Source: Rufibacter sp. LB8 (GTDB lineage Bacteria > Bacteroidota > Bacteroidia > Cytophagales > Hymenobacteraceae). From it: DNA of 64,000 nucleotides. Each line of letters opens with the position of its first letter. The stretch's first letter is position 1. The notes under the pieces are model-generated. The model was not told the DNA's origin. It ran no database searches and saw nothing but the letters and a program-made list of their open reading frames with translations. Positions 50,607 through 58,859 of the stretch are shown here, one piece after another. Position numbers and translations under genes: made by a program. Where the stretch lies: positions 558,001-622,000 of the forward strand of contig NZ_JADALJ010000001.1 of assembly GCF_014876185.1 (NCBI RefSeq), given 5' to 3'.

Positions 50607-51908
50607 ATGACCAGTGTTTTTCAGGGAGCCATCGGCTATTTTGTCCTCATCGGGATTGCAATTCTCTTCTCCACCAACCGAAAGGCCATCAGTTGGCGCC
50701 TGGTAGGGGTAGGGGTCCTTATTCAAATCATCTTCGGTGTATTGGTCACCGAGGTAGGGTTTGTGAAAGCCGGATTTGAGACCGTGAGTGAGGGGTTTGT
50801 GAAGCTGTTGAGCTTTGCCGATGCTGGTGCCGAGTTTCTTTTTGGGGAATTGGCAAAACCAAATTCGCCGGCAGGCACGGGCTATATTTTTGCCTTTAAA
50901 GTACTTCCCACCATCATTTTCTTCTCTACGGTGACCGCCGGTCTGTATTACCTGGGCATTTTGCAGAAGATTGTGTACGGCATTGCCTGGGTGATGTCAA
51001 AAGGCATGCGTTTGTCTGGAGCTGAAAGTCTTTCGGCGGCAGGTAATATCTTCCTGGGCCAGACCGAGGCTCCTTTATTGGTAAGACCGTTCATCCAGAA
51101 CATGACGCGTTCTGAACTCATGTGTTTGATGACAGGTGGTATGGCAACCTTGGCGGGTGGTGTACTGGCCGCTTACGTTGCCTTTTTGGGTGGCGATGAC
51201 CCGGTTCAGAAAGCTATTTTCGCGGCGCACTTATTAACGGCTTCTATCATGAACGCCCCCGCGGGTATTGTGATGGCCAAAATTCTGGTACCTGAGACCG
51301 AGCCCGAAAAAATCAACACCCAATTAGAGGTAAACAAAGAATCTCTGGGGGTAAACGTGATTGACGCCATGTCTACCGGCGCCGCCGATGGTCTGAAACT
51401 GGCCCTGAACGTGGGCGGTATGCTCCTGGCCTTTATTGCCGTGATTGCCCTGTTGAACTCAATTCTGTTGTGGCTGGGCGGTTTCTCCGGGTTAAACGAA
51501 CTGATTGTTTCCAGCACCGGCGGTCGGTTTGAGGGCTTGAACTTCCAGTATATCCTGGGGCAGATTTTCAGGGGCTTTGCCTTCTTGATGGGCAGCCCGT
51601 GGCAAGACACTTTGCAGGTAGGTAGTTTGTTGGGCCAGAAAACCGCCGTGAATGAATTTGTGGCCTACATGGATTTGGCCAAGATGAAAAACGCCGGAAC
51701 CATCTCTGAGAAGTCCATTATTCTGGCCACGTATGCGCTCTGCGGTTTCTCTAACTTCAGCTCCATTGCCATCCAGATTGGCGGCATAGGCGGCATGGCA
51801 CCCAGTCAGCAAGGCAATCTATCCAAGCTTGGCTTGCGTGCGCTGTTGGGCGCCTCCATTGCCTGTATGATGACTGCTACCATTGCCGGTATCTTGTTTG
51901 AATTGTAA
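50607..51908 (+). CDS. concentrative nucleoside transporter (NupC/CNT family)
   Basis: 433 residues, about ten hydrophobic segments. Na+- or H+-coupled nucleoside uptake. Family marks: GLYYLGILQKIVYGIAWVM, GAESLSAAGNIFLGQTEAPLLVRP, LTGGMATLAGGVLAAYV-type stretch, NEFVAYMDLA, and ALCGFSNFSSIAIQIGGIGG. Own promoter after the terminator; substrate range not predictable. Confidence 0.92.
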   Translation: MTSVFQGAIGYFVLIGIAILFSTNRKAISWRLVGVGVLIQIIFGVLVTEVGFVKAGFETVSEGFVKLLSFADAGAEFLFGELAKPNSPAGTGYIFAFKVLPTIIFFSTVTAGLYYLGILQKIVYGIAWVMSKGMRLSGAESLSAAGNIFLGQTEAPLLVRPFIQNMTRSELMCLMTGGMATLAGGVLAAYVAFLGGDDPVQKAIFAAHLLTASIMNAPAGIVMAKILVPETEPEKINTQLEVNKESLGVNVIDAMSTGAADGLKLALNVGGMLLAFIAVIALLNSILLWLGGFSGLNELIVSSTGGRFEGLNFQYILGQIFRGFAFLMGSPWQDTLQVGSLLGQKTAVNEFVAYMDLAKMKNAGTISEKSIILATYALCGFSNFSSIAIQIGGIGGMAPSQQGNLSKLGLRALLGASIACMMTATIAGILFEL

Positions 51909-51933
51909 GCGTAATTTCGCTCTTAAGAAATTT

Positions 51934-51973
51934 CCGTTTTCGGGCTCATTTCTGAAAATGAGCCCGAAAACGG
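51934..51973. repeat. P40 palindrome copy
   Basis: Consensus arms, centre CTGA. Twenty-five bases past the transporter stop. Confidence 0.92.
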
Positions 51974-52027
51974 GAAAATGCCTCCCTTGTATTTCAAACA
52001 GGTGAGGCATTTTTAGTTGGTCTTTGG

Positions 52028-52358
52028 CGTAGACACTCGTAGGAGCTGCGCGCACTACGAGGTCTTTAGAGCCCACGGCTTAGGTTTTGAGAAATACACC
52101 TAAACAAGGTATTCCATGCCTATGAGCCAAAAGTTGTAAAAAGCAATATCCCTTCTCCCTCTGGGAGAAGGCTAGGATGAGGGAGCATTTTTCTCTCTAG
52201 TCTCTCCGACCTTTCTCTGGCGTGAAACATAAGCCGGAAATGCTGAAACTGGAGTCTGGAGACCCCACGCATCCCAAGTCACGAGTCTGGAGACGCGCGC
52301 CAGTCCTAAGTACTTTCCCAATGAAAATACATTTCCCTCTCCCAGCGGGAGAGGGGAT
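52028..52358. repeat. mosaic of short repeats
   Basis: No gene. Hairpin CTCGTAG/CTACGAG (52036-52061), a CCCTCTGGGAGAAGG...GATGAGGGA block (52149-52185), a direct repeat GAGTCTGGAGAC (about 52252 and 52283), and CCCTCTCCCAGCGGGAGAGGG (52335-52355). The last and second blocks are alike and inverted, suggesting one miniature element of about 205 bp. Confidence 0.45.
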
Positions 52359-52367
52359 TTTAGGAAT

Positions 52368-52407
52368 ACGTTTTTGGCCTCATTTCCGGAAATGAGCCCG
52401 AAAACGG
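52368..52407. repeat. P40 palindrome copy, imperfect
   Basis: Left arm ACGTTTTTGGCCTC, right arm GAGCCCGAAAACGG, centre CCGG. Twenty-two bases past the MlaF-like stop. Confidence 0.82.
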
Positions 52408-52428
52408 AAAAAAGAAGAAAGAAATCAG

Positions 52429-53247
52429 TTACAGATTTCGGTTCTTTTCTTCGTCTTGCTTTTGGTCTTCCTGGCGTTGTTCCTCTTCCTCAATCTGCTC
52501 CACTTTCTTGGCGTCGCGCATGAGGCGGTTAGAGAAGATAAAGTCGTTTAGTTCTTTTACGCGGGTGTCCATGATCTCAGAACTGTTGCCTTCCCAGAGT
52601 TTCTTGCCCTGGTAGAGGAACATTACGTTGTCGCCGTACTCCAGCACCGAGTTCATGTCATGCGTGACCACAATGGTGGTGATGTCATATTCCTCGGTGA
52701 TTTCTTTGATGAGTTCGTCAATCTTAATGGCGGTGAGCGGGTCCAGGCCGGAGTTGGGTTCGTCACAGAATAAATAGGTGCAGTGCGGGGCGATGGCGCG
52801 GGCAATGCCCACCCGTTTCTTCATGCCGCCGCTCAGTTCTGAGGGCATGAGTTTGCCGGCGTTTTCCAGGCCCACACGTTTGAGACAGAATTCCACCCGG
52901 GCTTTGCGGTCGGTGCGGTTCATATCGGTGAGCATTTTAAGCGGGAATTCAACGTTCTCGTTCACGTTCATGGAGTCAAACAAGGCGCTGCCCTGGAACA
53001 ACATGCCAATCTTCCGCCTGATTTCCTGCCTCAGGTCAAGCCGGTTGTTGGCGAACACGCGGCCATCATAAGTAATGTTGCCCACATCAGGCTTAACCAG
53101 GCCCACAATGCACTTGAGCAGCACGCTTTTGCCGGTGCCGCTGGCGCCCAGGAGCATGTTCATTTTACCGGACTCAAAAACACCGTCAATGCCGTCCAGC
53201 ACTTTTTTGTCATTGAAGGTTTTATGGATGTTGTGGATCTCAATCAT
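52429..53247 (-). CDS. MlaF-type ABC transporter ATPase
   Basis: 272 residues. Walker A GASGTGKS (about 35-42), Q-loop FQGSALFDSMNV, signature LSGGMKKRVGIARAIA, Walker B YLFCDEPNSGLDP, switch His in VVTHDMNS. The GSALFDSM-type Q-loop and ELSGGMKKR are typical of the Mla/TGD lipid transporters. A C-terminal tail of about 30 residues is strongly charged and Gln/Glu-rich. It follows the permease by 10 bases. Lipid transport across the envelope is inferred from family; no MCE-domain (MlaD) gene is adjacent. Confidence 0.9.
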   Translation of the reverse strand: MIEIHNIHKTFNDKKVLDGIDGVFESGKMNMLLGASGTGKSVLLKCIVGLVKPDVGNITYDGRVFANNRLDLRQEIRRKIGMLFQGSALFDSMNVNENVEFPLKMLTDMNRTDRKARVEFCLKRVGLENAGKLMPSELSGGMKKRVGIARAIAPHCTYLFCDEPNSGLDPLTAIKIDELIKEITEEYDITTIVVTHDMNSVLEYGDNVMFLYQGKKLWEGNSSEIMDTRVKELNDFIFSNRLMRDAKKVEQIEEEEQRQEDQKQDEEKNRNL

Positions 53248-53257
53248 GTCTGTACTT

Positions 53258-53986
53258 CTAAAGCAGCACCTGCGCGCAGATGAAATCGGCGATCAAAATG
53301 GCAATCACGCTGTTGGTCACAGCGTTGGTACTGGCCTTTCCTACTTCCAAGGCCCCGCCGCGAGTGTTGAACCCTTTGTACGAGGAGATGGTAGAAATAA
53401 GGAACGCGAACACAAAGGATTTGATAATAGCGAAGGTCACGTTGTAGGGAACAAAGCTGGAGCGCAGGCCAATCACGTATTCTTCGCCAGACAACGCGCC
53501 AGACAAAGAGCCGGCCAGATACCCGCCCAGAATGGAGAGGAACATGGCAATAATCACCAGCATAGGAAACACCAGCAGCGCGGCCAGAATCTTAGGCATG
53601 ACCAGGTATGAGTTGGCGTTAATGCCCATCACCTCCAGCGCGTCTACCTGCTCCGTGATCTGCATGGTGCCCAAACCGCCGGCAATGTTGGAGCCCACCT
53701 TACCCGCCAACACAATAGACGTAATGGTAGGGGCCAATTCCAGAATGGTCATCTCGCGCACCATGAACCCAATGGTGGACCTTGGAATCAAGGCACTGTT
53801 GAGGTTATAGGAAATCTGCACGCAGGTCACCGCGCCAATAAACGAAGACACCACCGCCACAATAAAGATGGAGTCAATGCCTATGAGAATGGCCTCGTCA
53901 ATGGTGCGTTTAAACAAAATACGCGGCGACTCGCTCCGCCGGACCGCGCTGAACAAAAAGAGAAGGTAAGAACCTAGGTTTTTCAT
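53258..53986 (-). CDS. MlaE-type ABC transporter permease
   Basis: 242 residues, five to six helices. Family marks: ILFKRTIDEAILIGIDSIFIVAV, ELAPTITSIVLAGKVGSNIAGGLGTMQITEQVDALEVMGI (parts), YLVMPKILAALLVFPML. First gene of the leftward mlaE-mlaF unit; divergent from the SDR gene. Confidence 0.92.
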   Translation of the reverse strand: MKNLGSYLLFLFSAVRRSESPRILFKRTIDEAILIGIDSIFIVAVVSSFIGAVTCVQISYNLNSALIPRSTIGFMVREMTILELAPTITSIVLAGKVGSNIAGGLGTMQITEQVDALEVMGINANSYLVMPKILAALLVFPMLVIIAMFLSILGGYLAGSLSGALSGEEYVIGLRSSFVPYNVTFAIIKSFVFAFLISTISSYKGFNTRGGALEVGKASTNAVTNSVIAILIADFICAQVLL

Positions 53987-54088
53987 GGGGATTTAGGGAG
54001 AACCAGCAGTATAGGCATGCGCAAAACGGCAAAGACTGGCCTTACATGGTTTCAAATGCCTATATTACGTTGAAAAAAGAAAAACAGC

Positions 54089-54802
54089 ATGGTCACTCAA
54101 AAATATATAGTGGTAACGGGCGGCACCAAAGGAATTGGGCGGGCTATCATTGACCGCTTCGCCGCTGAAGGTTTCCACATCATCACCTGCTCGCGCCACG
54201 AAAAGGACTTACAGCGCCTTAAGCTTGACATTGAGCAAACCTACACATTTTCAAAGGTCTTTTACCAGGTCATTGACGTAAGCCAGGAAGGGGAGGTGAA
54301 ACGCTTTGTGAACTACATCAAAGACCTAAAGGTGAAAATAGACGTGCTGGTGAACAACGCGGGCTTTTTCATACCGGGCACCATTCATGAGGAAAGCGAC
54401 ACCGTGCTCCGCGAGATGATCAACACCAACCTCTACAGCGCCTATGACCTCACCAAAGGCCTGGTACCCGATATGATTAAGCGAAAAGACGGCTACATCT
54501 TCACCATCTGCTCCACGGCCAGCATTACGGCTTACACCAACGGCGGCTCGTACTGCATTGCCAAACACGCGCTCTACGGCATGACCCGCGTACTCCGCGA
54601 AGAACTCAAACCCCACCACATACGCGTGACCGCCGTACTGCCCGGTGCCACCTACACGGCCAGCTGGGAAGGCGTGGACCTGCCCCAGGACCGTTTCATG
54701 AAATCAGAGGACGTGGCCGGCGCCATTTGGGGTGCCTTCGCGCTGTCTAAGCAGACAGTGATTGAAGAGTTGTTGCTCAGGCCACAGTTGGGTGATATTT
54801 AG
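54089..54802 (+). CDS. short-chain dehydrogenase/reductase
   Basis: 237 residues, classical SDR: cofactor loop TGGTKGIG (9-16), NNAG (VLVNNAGFF), catalytic Ser in TICSTASIT, and Tyr-x3-Lys in SYCIAKHALYG. The Arg in CSRHEK after strand 2 suggests NADPH. Substrate unknown. Transcribed alone. Confidence 0.88.
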   Translation: MVTQKYIVVTGGTKGIGRAIIDRFAAEGFHIITCSRHEKDLQRLKLDIEQTYTFSKVFYQVIDVSQEGEVKRFVNYIKDLKVKIDVLVNNAGFFIPGTIHEESDTVLREMINTNLYSAYDLTKGLVPDMIKRKDGYIFTICSTASITAYTNGGSYCIAKHALYGMTRVLREELKPHHIRVTAVLPGATYTASWEGVDLPQDRFMKSEDVAGAIWGAFALSKQTVIEELLLRPQLGDI

Positions 54803-54816
54803 GGGATAAAGTCTTT

Positions 54817-54856
54817 CCGTTTTCGGGCTCAATTTCTGAAATGAGCCCGAATACGG
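54817..54856. repeat. P40 palindrome copy
   Basis: Near-consensus with an A insertion-shift in the centre (TCAATTTCTGAAATGA) and one T in the right arm (GAATACGG). Fifteen bases past the SDR stop. Confidence 0.85.
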
Positions 54857-54910
54857 AAGATGAATGTTTAGTAGCGTATATGATTTAATCGGAATAAAAT
54901 TCTTGTGCTC

Positions 54911-55144
54911 ATGGAATCATTACTCAGTAGAATAACGCTTAACCCAGAGGTTTGCCATGGAAAACCTACGGTCAGAAACATGCGATACCCCGTGGAGATG
55001 GTGTTGGACTTGCTATCTTCCGGTATGACGTTTCAAGAAATACTGGAGGATTACCCTGCCATGGAAGAAGAGGATATAAGGGCTTGTTTGGCGTATGCCT
55101 CCAGAATTACCAGAGTGAAAGCCATGCATAAAGTGGTGGCATGA
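54911..55144 (+). CDS. DUF433 antitoxin
   Basis: 77 residues from the ATG at 54911 (a GTG two codons upstream is possible). DUF433 core: ITLNPEVCHGKPTVRNMRYPVEMVLDLL, quoted in parts, then LSSGMTFQEILEDYP and DIRACLAYA. Its stop overlaps the toxin start (ATGA). Such proteins neutralise PIN-like partners. Confidence 0.88.
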   Translation: MESLLSRITLNPEVCHGKPTVRNMRYPVEMVLDLLSSGMTFQEILEDYPAMEEEDIRACLAYASRITRVKAMHKVVA

Positions 55145-55494
55145 AATTCATAGTTGATGCTCAATTACCTTCCGGCATTGCCTGGATTCTAAATAATAGA
55201 GGGTTTGATGCGGTGCATACAGATGATCTTCCTGATAAAGAAAGAACCACAGACCAACAGATCAGGGAAATCTCTGTTACTCAAAACAGAATAGTTGTAA
55301 CCAAAGATGCTGATTTCCTGGATTCTTACTACATCAAAGGCATACCAAAACGGCTCCTCTTGATTTCTACGGGTAATATCAGAAATAAAGAATTGTATCA
55401 ATTATTTGCCAACAACCTAGGGCAAGTAATTCAAATGTTTGAGACTTGTAACTGTGTAGAAATGGATAACACTGATTTAATTGGCCATGAGTAA
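55141..55494 (+). CDS. DUF5615 PIN-like toxin
   Basis: 117 residues. It begins MKFIVDAQLP with the first PIN acidic residue (Asp6). GFDAVHTDDLP and IVVTKDADFLD carry the next acidic residues, matching DUF5615 (Mut7-C-like) RNases. Translationally coupled to the DUF433 gene. Activity is inferred from the family. Confidence 0.87.
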   Translation: MKFIVDAQLPSGIAWILNNRGFDAVHTDDLPDKERTTDQQIREISVTQNRIVVTKDADFLDSYYIKGIPKRLLLISTGNIRNKELYQLFANNLGQVIQMFETCNCVEMDNTDLIGHE

Positions 55495-55540
55495 TTTCCG
55501 TTTTCGGGCTCGTTTTCAGAAATGAGCCCGAAAACGGAAA
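55495..55540. repeat. P40 palindrome copy
   Basis: Core 55498-55537 with CTCGTTTTCAG centre; TTT/AAA extension. The first TTT lies 1 base beyond the toxin stop. Confidence 0.9.
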
Positions 55541-55654
55541 TGTCTTCAGTTTATCACAAGCAAGATTTTCAATCTTTAGGAATCACCGACAACTAATCAC
55601 GAACAACTAAACACTATACACGGCTTTTGATTAAATTTGAGCAAATTCTATGCT

Positions 55655-56368
55655 ATGGAACTAGAAGGAAAAGTAGTGGTGATCACCGGGGCGAGCAGCG
55701 GGATTGGGCTGGCAGCCGCTAAATTGTTGTTAGACCAGGGAGCTACCGTGGTGAGTTGGAGCCGGTCCAGACCCAAGATTTCGCACCCAGATTTCTATTT
55801 CTTTGAGTGCGACGTGCGCCATGAGCAGTCGGTGCTGTTTGCGTATGAACAGACGGTGGAGCGGCTAAGGCAGAACATCTCAGTGCTAATCAACAATGCC
55901 GGTTTGGGCATACAAGGCGCGCTGGACACCATGAGCCCGAAGGACTGGCACACCATGATGGACACCAACGTGAACGGTATTTTCTACTGTACGCGCCTGG
56001 TGATTCCGCAGATGAAAAAGCAGCTGGAAGGCCACATCATCAATATTTCCTCTATTGCGGGCCTCACCGGTATTGAGAACATGAGCGGCTATTGCGCCAC
56101 CAAATTCGCGGTGCGCGGCATCTCGCATTCCTTGTTCAAGGAAGTTCGGCCGCATGGCATTAAAGTAACGTGTATTTACCCGGGCTCCACCGCCACCCAG
56201 TTTTTTGATGGCTTTGAAGGCACGGGCACTAGCCCAGAGAATATGATGCAGCCCGAAGATATTGCTTCCACCATTCTGCACGTTCTGCAATCGCCGCCTA
56301 ACTACCACCACGTAGACATTGAGGTACGCCCGCTCATGCCGAAGGGACGGCCCGAGAAAAAGAAATAG
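55655..56368 (+). CDS. short-chain dehydrogenase/reductase
   Basis: 237 residues from the ATG at 55655 (a TTG six codons upstream is less likely). TGASSGIG, VLINNAGLG, Ser in NISSIAGL, and Tyr-x3-Lys in GYCATKFAV. SWSRSRPK after strand 2 suggests NADPH. It lies 6 bases before gldA, so it is probably co-transcribed. Substrate unknown. Confidence 0.9.
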   Translation: MELEGKVVVITGASSGIGLAAAKLLLDQGATVVSWSRSRPKISHPDFYFFECDVRHEQSVLFAYEQTVERLRQNISVLINNAGLGIQGALDTMSPKDWHTMMDTNVNGIFYCTRLVIPQMKKQLEGHIINISSIAGLTGIENMSGYCATKFAVRGISHSLFKEVRPHGIKVTCIYPGSTATQFFDGFEGTGTSPENMMQPEDIASTILHVLQSPPNYHHVDIEVRPLMPKGRPEKKK

Positions 56369-56374
56369 CCCCTG

Positions 56375-57295
56375 ATGGGAATCGAAATAAAAGACCTTAC
56401 CAAACTTTACGGGGCGCAGGCTGCCGTGGACCACGTTTCCTTCACGGTGGGCACCGGCGAAATCGTCGGGTTCCTGGGGCCGAATGGCGCGGGTAAGTCC
56501 ACGACCATGAAGATTGCCACCTGCTACTTGCCGCCCAGCAGCGGCACCGTGCTGGTAAACGGCCATGACGTTCTGGAGGAACCCAAGGAAGTGCGCAGGC
56601 AAGTTGGCTACCTGCCCGAACACAACCCGCTGTATCTGGATATGTACGTGCGCGAGTATCTTCATTTCGTGGGTAAGCTGCACGGCCTGGGCGGAAGTGA
56701 ACTCACGGCCCGCACCAATGAAATGATTCAGCTCTGCGGCCTTGACCGCGAGAAGCACAAGAAAATTGGCGCTTTGTCGAAAGGCTACCGGCAGCGCGTG
56801 GGTCTGGCGCAGGCCATGATCCATGACCCGGCCGTTTTAATTCTGGACGAGCCCACCACCGGTCTTGACCCTAACCAGATTGTAGAAATCAGAGCGTTGA
56901 TCAAGGAAGTAGGTCAGGCCAAAACAGTCTTGTTTTCCACGCACATCATGCAGGAAGTGAGCGCCCTCTGTGACCGCGTGCTGATCATCAACCAAGGAAA
57001 ACTGGTAGCCGACAGCCCGGTAGCAGAACTGAAGAACATGGGCCGAAAAGAAACCAGAATCCTGGCAGAATTTGAAGCCGACGCGGACACTTCTTCTTTA
57101 GCAACTTTGCCCGGCGTGCAGCGCGTGGAACCCGCCGGAAACCTCAAATACCGCATCATCGCTGAAGGGAAAACCGATCTGCGCTCCGCAATTTTCCGGT
57201 TGGCCGGAGAGAAGGGCTGGCCCTTGGTGGGATTGCAACAGGAAGAAAATTCACTGGAAAAACTGTTCCAGGATTTAACGAAGGCAGGCAAATAG
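56375..57295 (+). CDS. gldA: GldA gliding-motility ABC ATPase
   Basis: 306 residues: Walker A GPNGAGKST (about 35-43), signature LSKGYRQRVGLAQAM, Walker B VLILDEPTTGLDP, switch His in FSTHIMQEV. About 80 C-terminal residues are typical of the GldA/CcmA-type export group. GldA works with GldF and GldG, an ABC transporter needed for gliding in Flavobacterium. Here gldF is separated from it by 835 bases holding an AT-rich gene. Confidence 0.88.
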   Translation: MGIEIKDLTKLYGAQAAVDHVSFTVGTGEIVGFLGPNGAGKSTTMKIATCYLPPSSGTVLVNGHDVLEEPKEVRRQVGYLPEHNPLYLDMYVREYLHFVGKLHGLGGSELTARTNEMIQLCGLDREKHKKIGALSKGYRQRVGLAQAMIHDPAVLILDEPTTGLDPNQIVEIRALIKEVGQAKTVLFSTHIMQEVSALCDRVLIINQGKLVADSPVAELKNMGRKETRILAEFEADADTSSLATLPGVQRVEPAGNLKYRIIAEGKTDLRSAIFRLAGEKGWPLVGLQQEENSLEKLFQDLTKAGK

Positions 57296-57300
57296 AAAAG

Positions 57301-57340
57301 CCGTTTTCGGGCTCATTTCTGGAAACGAAGCCAAAAACGG
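57301..57340. repeat. P40 palindrome copy
   Basis: Consensus left arm, right arm AAGCCAAAAACGG. Five bases past the gldA stop. Confidence 0.87.
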
Positions 57341-57355
57341 AAACGCAGCCCACTT

Positions 57356-57444
57356 TGTCATCCTGAAAGGATCTCGGTGGCAAACTTTAATAGCGTTTAG
57401 TAAAAGCCTGACTAGTTTGCCCACAAGATCTTTCCAAGATGACA
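57356..57444. repeat. 89-bp inverted-repeat element
   Basis: The ends TGTCATCCTGAAAGGATCT and, inverted, TGTCATCTTGGAAAGATCT match at 16 of 19 positions. No gene. The form recalls a TGTCATCCTGAAAGGATC repeat widespread in Bacteroidota (from memory). Confidence 0.55.
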
Positions 57445-57498
57445 GAGTTTGAGAGTTGTTAGATATAAAGAAGGGTTAAATGAAGTAATTTTTGAATC

Positions 57499-58002
57499 AT
57501 GAAATACCTCTTATTTTTATTATTAAGTTGTTGTATTTCCTTCACTGCTCTAAGCCAAGGCAAATGTGACTTATCATCTTTGTCAAAAACAGATAAAACT
57601 CTTTTGCAAAATTTCTGGGCCGACTTAAAAGTTGCTATTAAAGAAAGGGACAAAGATAAATTGGCTGCCCTATGCGCTTTCCCTTTTACTTGCAGCTTTT
57701 GCCAAGAAATGGGCCCAACAAACGTTAATCAACCTTATGTCACTGTGACAAGAAAGGAATTTGACGTGTATTTCTATAAAATTTTTTCAGATAAGAAGCT
57801 TGAAAAGGAAGTTGCACAATATAAACTGCCCGAAGAGTTTATAATTATTACTCATTTCAATACTAAAGATAAGAGGTGTTCATATAGCTTTGCTTACACT
57901 GTTTTTGAAGAAACTGACAAGCACCCAGGCAAGCAGTATCTTTTCGATATTCAGAAGGTAAATGAAAATTTCAAGATAACAGCTGCTTGGGCTATTCCTT
58001 AA
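57499..58002 (+). CDS. AT-rich hypothetical exported protein inside the gld locus
   Basis: 167 residues with a signal peptide (KYLLFLLLSCCISFTALSQ). The mature part is a small mixed alpha/beta domain beginning KTDKTLLQNFWADLKVAIKERD, with three Cys near CAFPFTCSFC, ending NFKITAAWAIP. It may be a distant NTF2-like fold; function unknown. Much more AT-rich than gldA and gldF around it, and flanked by an inverted-repeat element and P40 copies, which points to an insertion. Confidence 0.7.
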   Translation: MKYLLFLLLSCCISFTALSQGKCDLSSLSKTDKTLLQNFWADLKVAIKERDKDKLAALCAFPFTCSFCQEMGPTNVNQPYVTVTRKEFDVYFYKIFSDKKLEKEVAQYKLPEEFIIITHFNTKDKRCSYSFAYTVFEETDKHPGKQYLFDIQKVNENFKITAAWAIP

Positions 58003-58025
58003 GAGTTAAATGTAGAATTTAAAAC

Positions 58026-58065
58026 CAGTTTTTGGCTTCATTTCCAGAATTGAAGCCAAAAACAG
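58026..58065. repeat. P40 palindrome copy, TTTTTGGCTTC/GAAGCCAAAAA variant
   Basis: Matched changes on both arms at several positions; distal ends CCAG/CAG do not pair. Twenty-three bases past the hypothetical gene. Confidence 0.82.
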
Positions 58066-58130
58066 AAAATTATCAATTTTTAAAATAGTCTTGATACCTG
58101 TGTCCTGATACTTGTATCGAATTTAAAAAT

Positions 58131-58859
58131 ATGTTTGCAATTTTAAGTAAAGAATTCAACTCGTACCTCAACTCGCTCATTGGCTACATAGTCATAGGCG
58201 TGTTTTTGGTGGCCACGGGCTTGTTCATGTGGGTGTTTCCAGACAGCAGCGTGCTGGACTACGGCTACGCCGATCTGCAGAGCGTGTTCACCTTGGCGCC
58301 TTGGCTGTTCCTGTTTCTGATTCCGGCCATTACCATGCGCACCTTCGCCGAGGAGCGGAAGGGCGGCACCATGGAATTGCTCTTGACCAAACCATTGTCA
58401 GACACGCAGTTGCTGCTGGGTAAGTATTTCGCATGCCTTTTGTTAGCTATTTTCGCGCTGCTGCCTACGTTGTTGTATTATGTGAGCGTGTACCAGCTAG
58501 GCGACCCGGTGGGGAACATTGACTCGGCGGCGGTGGCGGGTTCTTATCTGGGGCTGGTGTTTCTGGCGGCGGTGTTCGTGGCGATGGGCGTGTTTGCCTC
58601 TTCGCTCACCGAGAACCAGATTGTGGCCTTTATCTTGGCAGTTTTTCTGTGTTACATGGTCTATACCGGCTTTGATCTGCTGGCATCTATTGATGCCTGG
58701 GGCACGGCCAGCTATTACATCGCGCAGCTGGGCATCTCGTATCATTACAGTTCCATCAGCAAAGGCTTGATTGATTCCCGTGACGTGTTGTATTTCCTGA
58801 GCGTGATTACCGTGATGTTGTTGGGTACTAAACTGGTGTTGGAGAGCAGAAAATGGTAG
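58131..58859 (+). CDS. gldF: GldF gliding-motility ABC permease
   Basis: 242 residues, six helices: FAILSKEFNSYLNSLIGYIVIGVFLV at the N-terminus, FTLAPWLFLFLIPAITMRTFAEERKGGTMELLLTKPLSD (parts) and GLVFLAAVFVAMGVFASSLTENQIVAFILAVFLCYM. Typical ABC-2 export permease of the gld set. Its last codons overlap gldG (ATGGTAG, 7 bases). Confidence 0.92.
   Translation: MFAILSKEFNSYLNSLIGYIVIGVFLVATGLFMWVFPDSSVLDYGYADLQSVFTLAPWLFLFLIPAITMRTFAEERKGGTMELLLTKPLSDTQLLLGKYFACLLLAIFALLPTLLYYVSVYQLGDPVGNIDSAAVAGSYLGLVFLAAVFVAMGVFASSLTENQIVAFILAVFLCYMVYTGFDLLASIDAWGTASYYIAQLGISYHYSSISKGLIDSRDVLYFLSVITVMLLGTKLVLESRKW

Noticed and set aside
55886-56824. 312-residue frame on the minus strand
   Set aside because: Antisense to a clear SDR gene and gldA; low-complexity composition, no recognisable domain.
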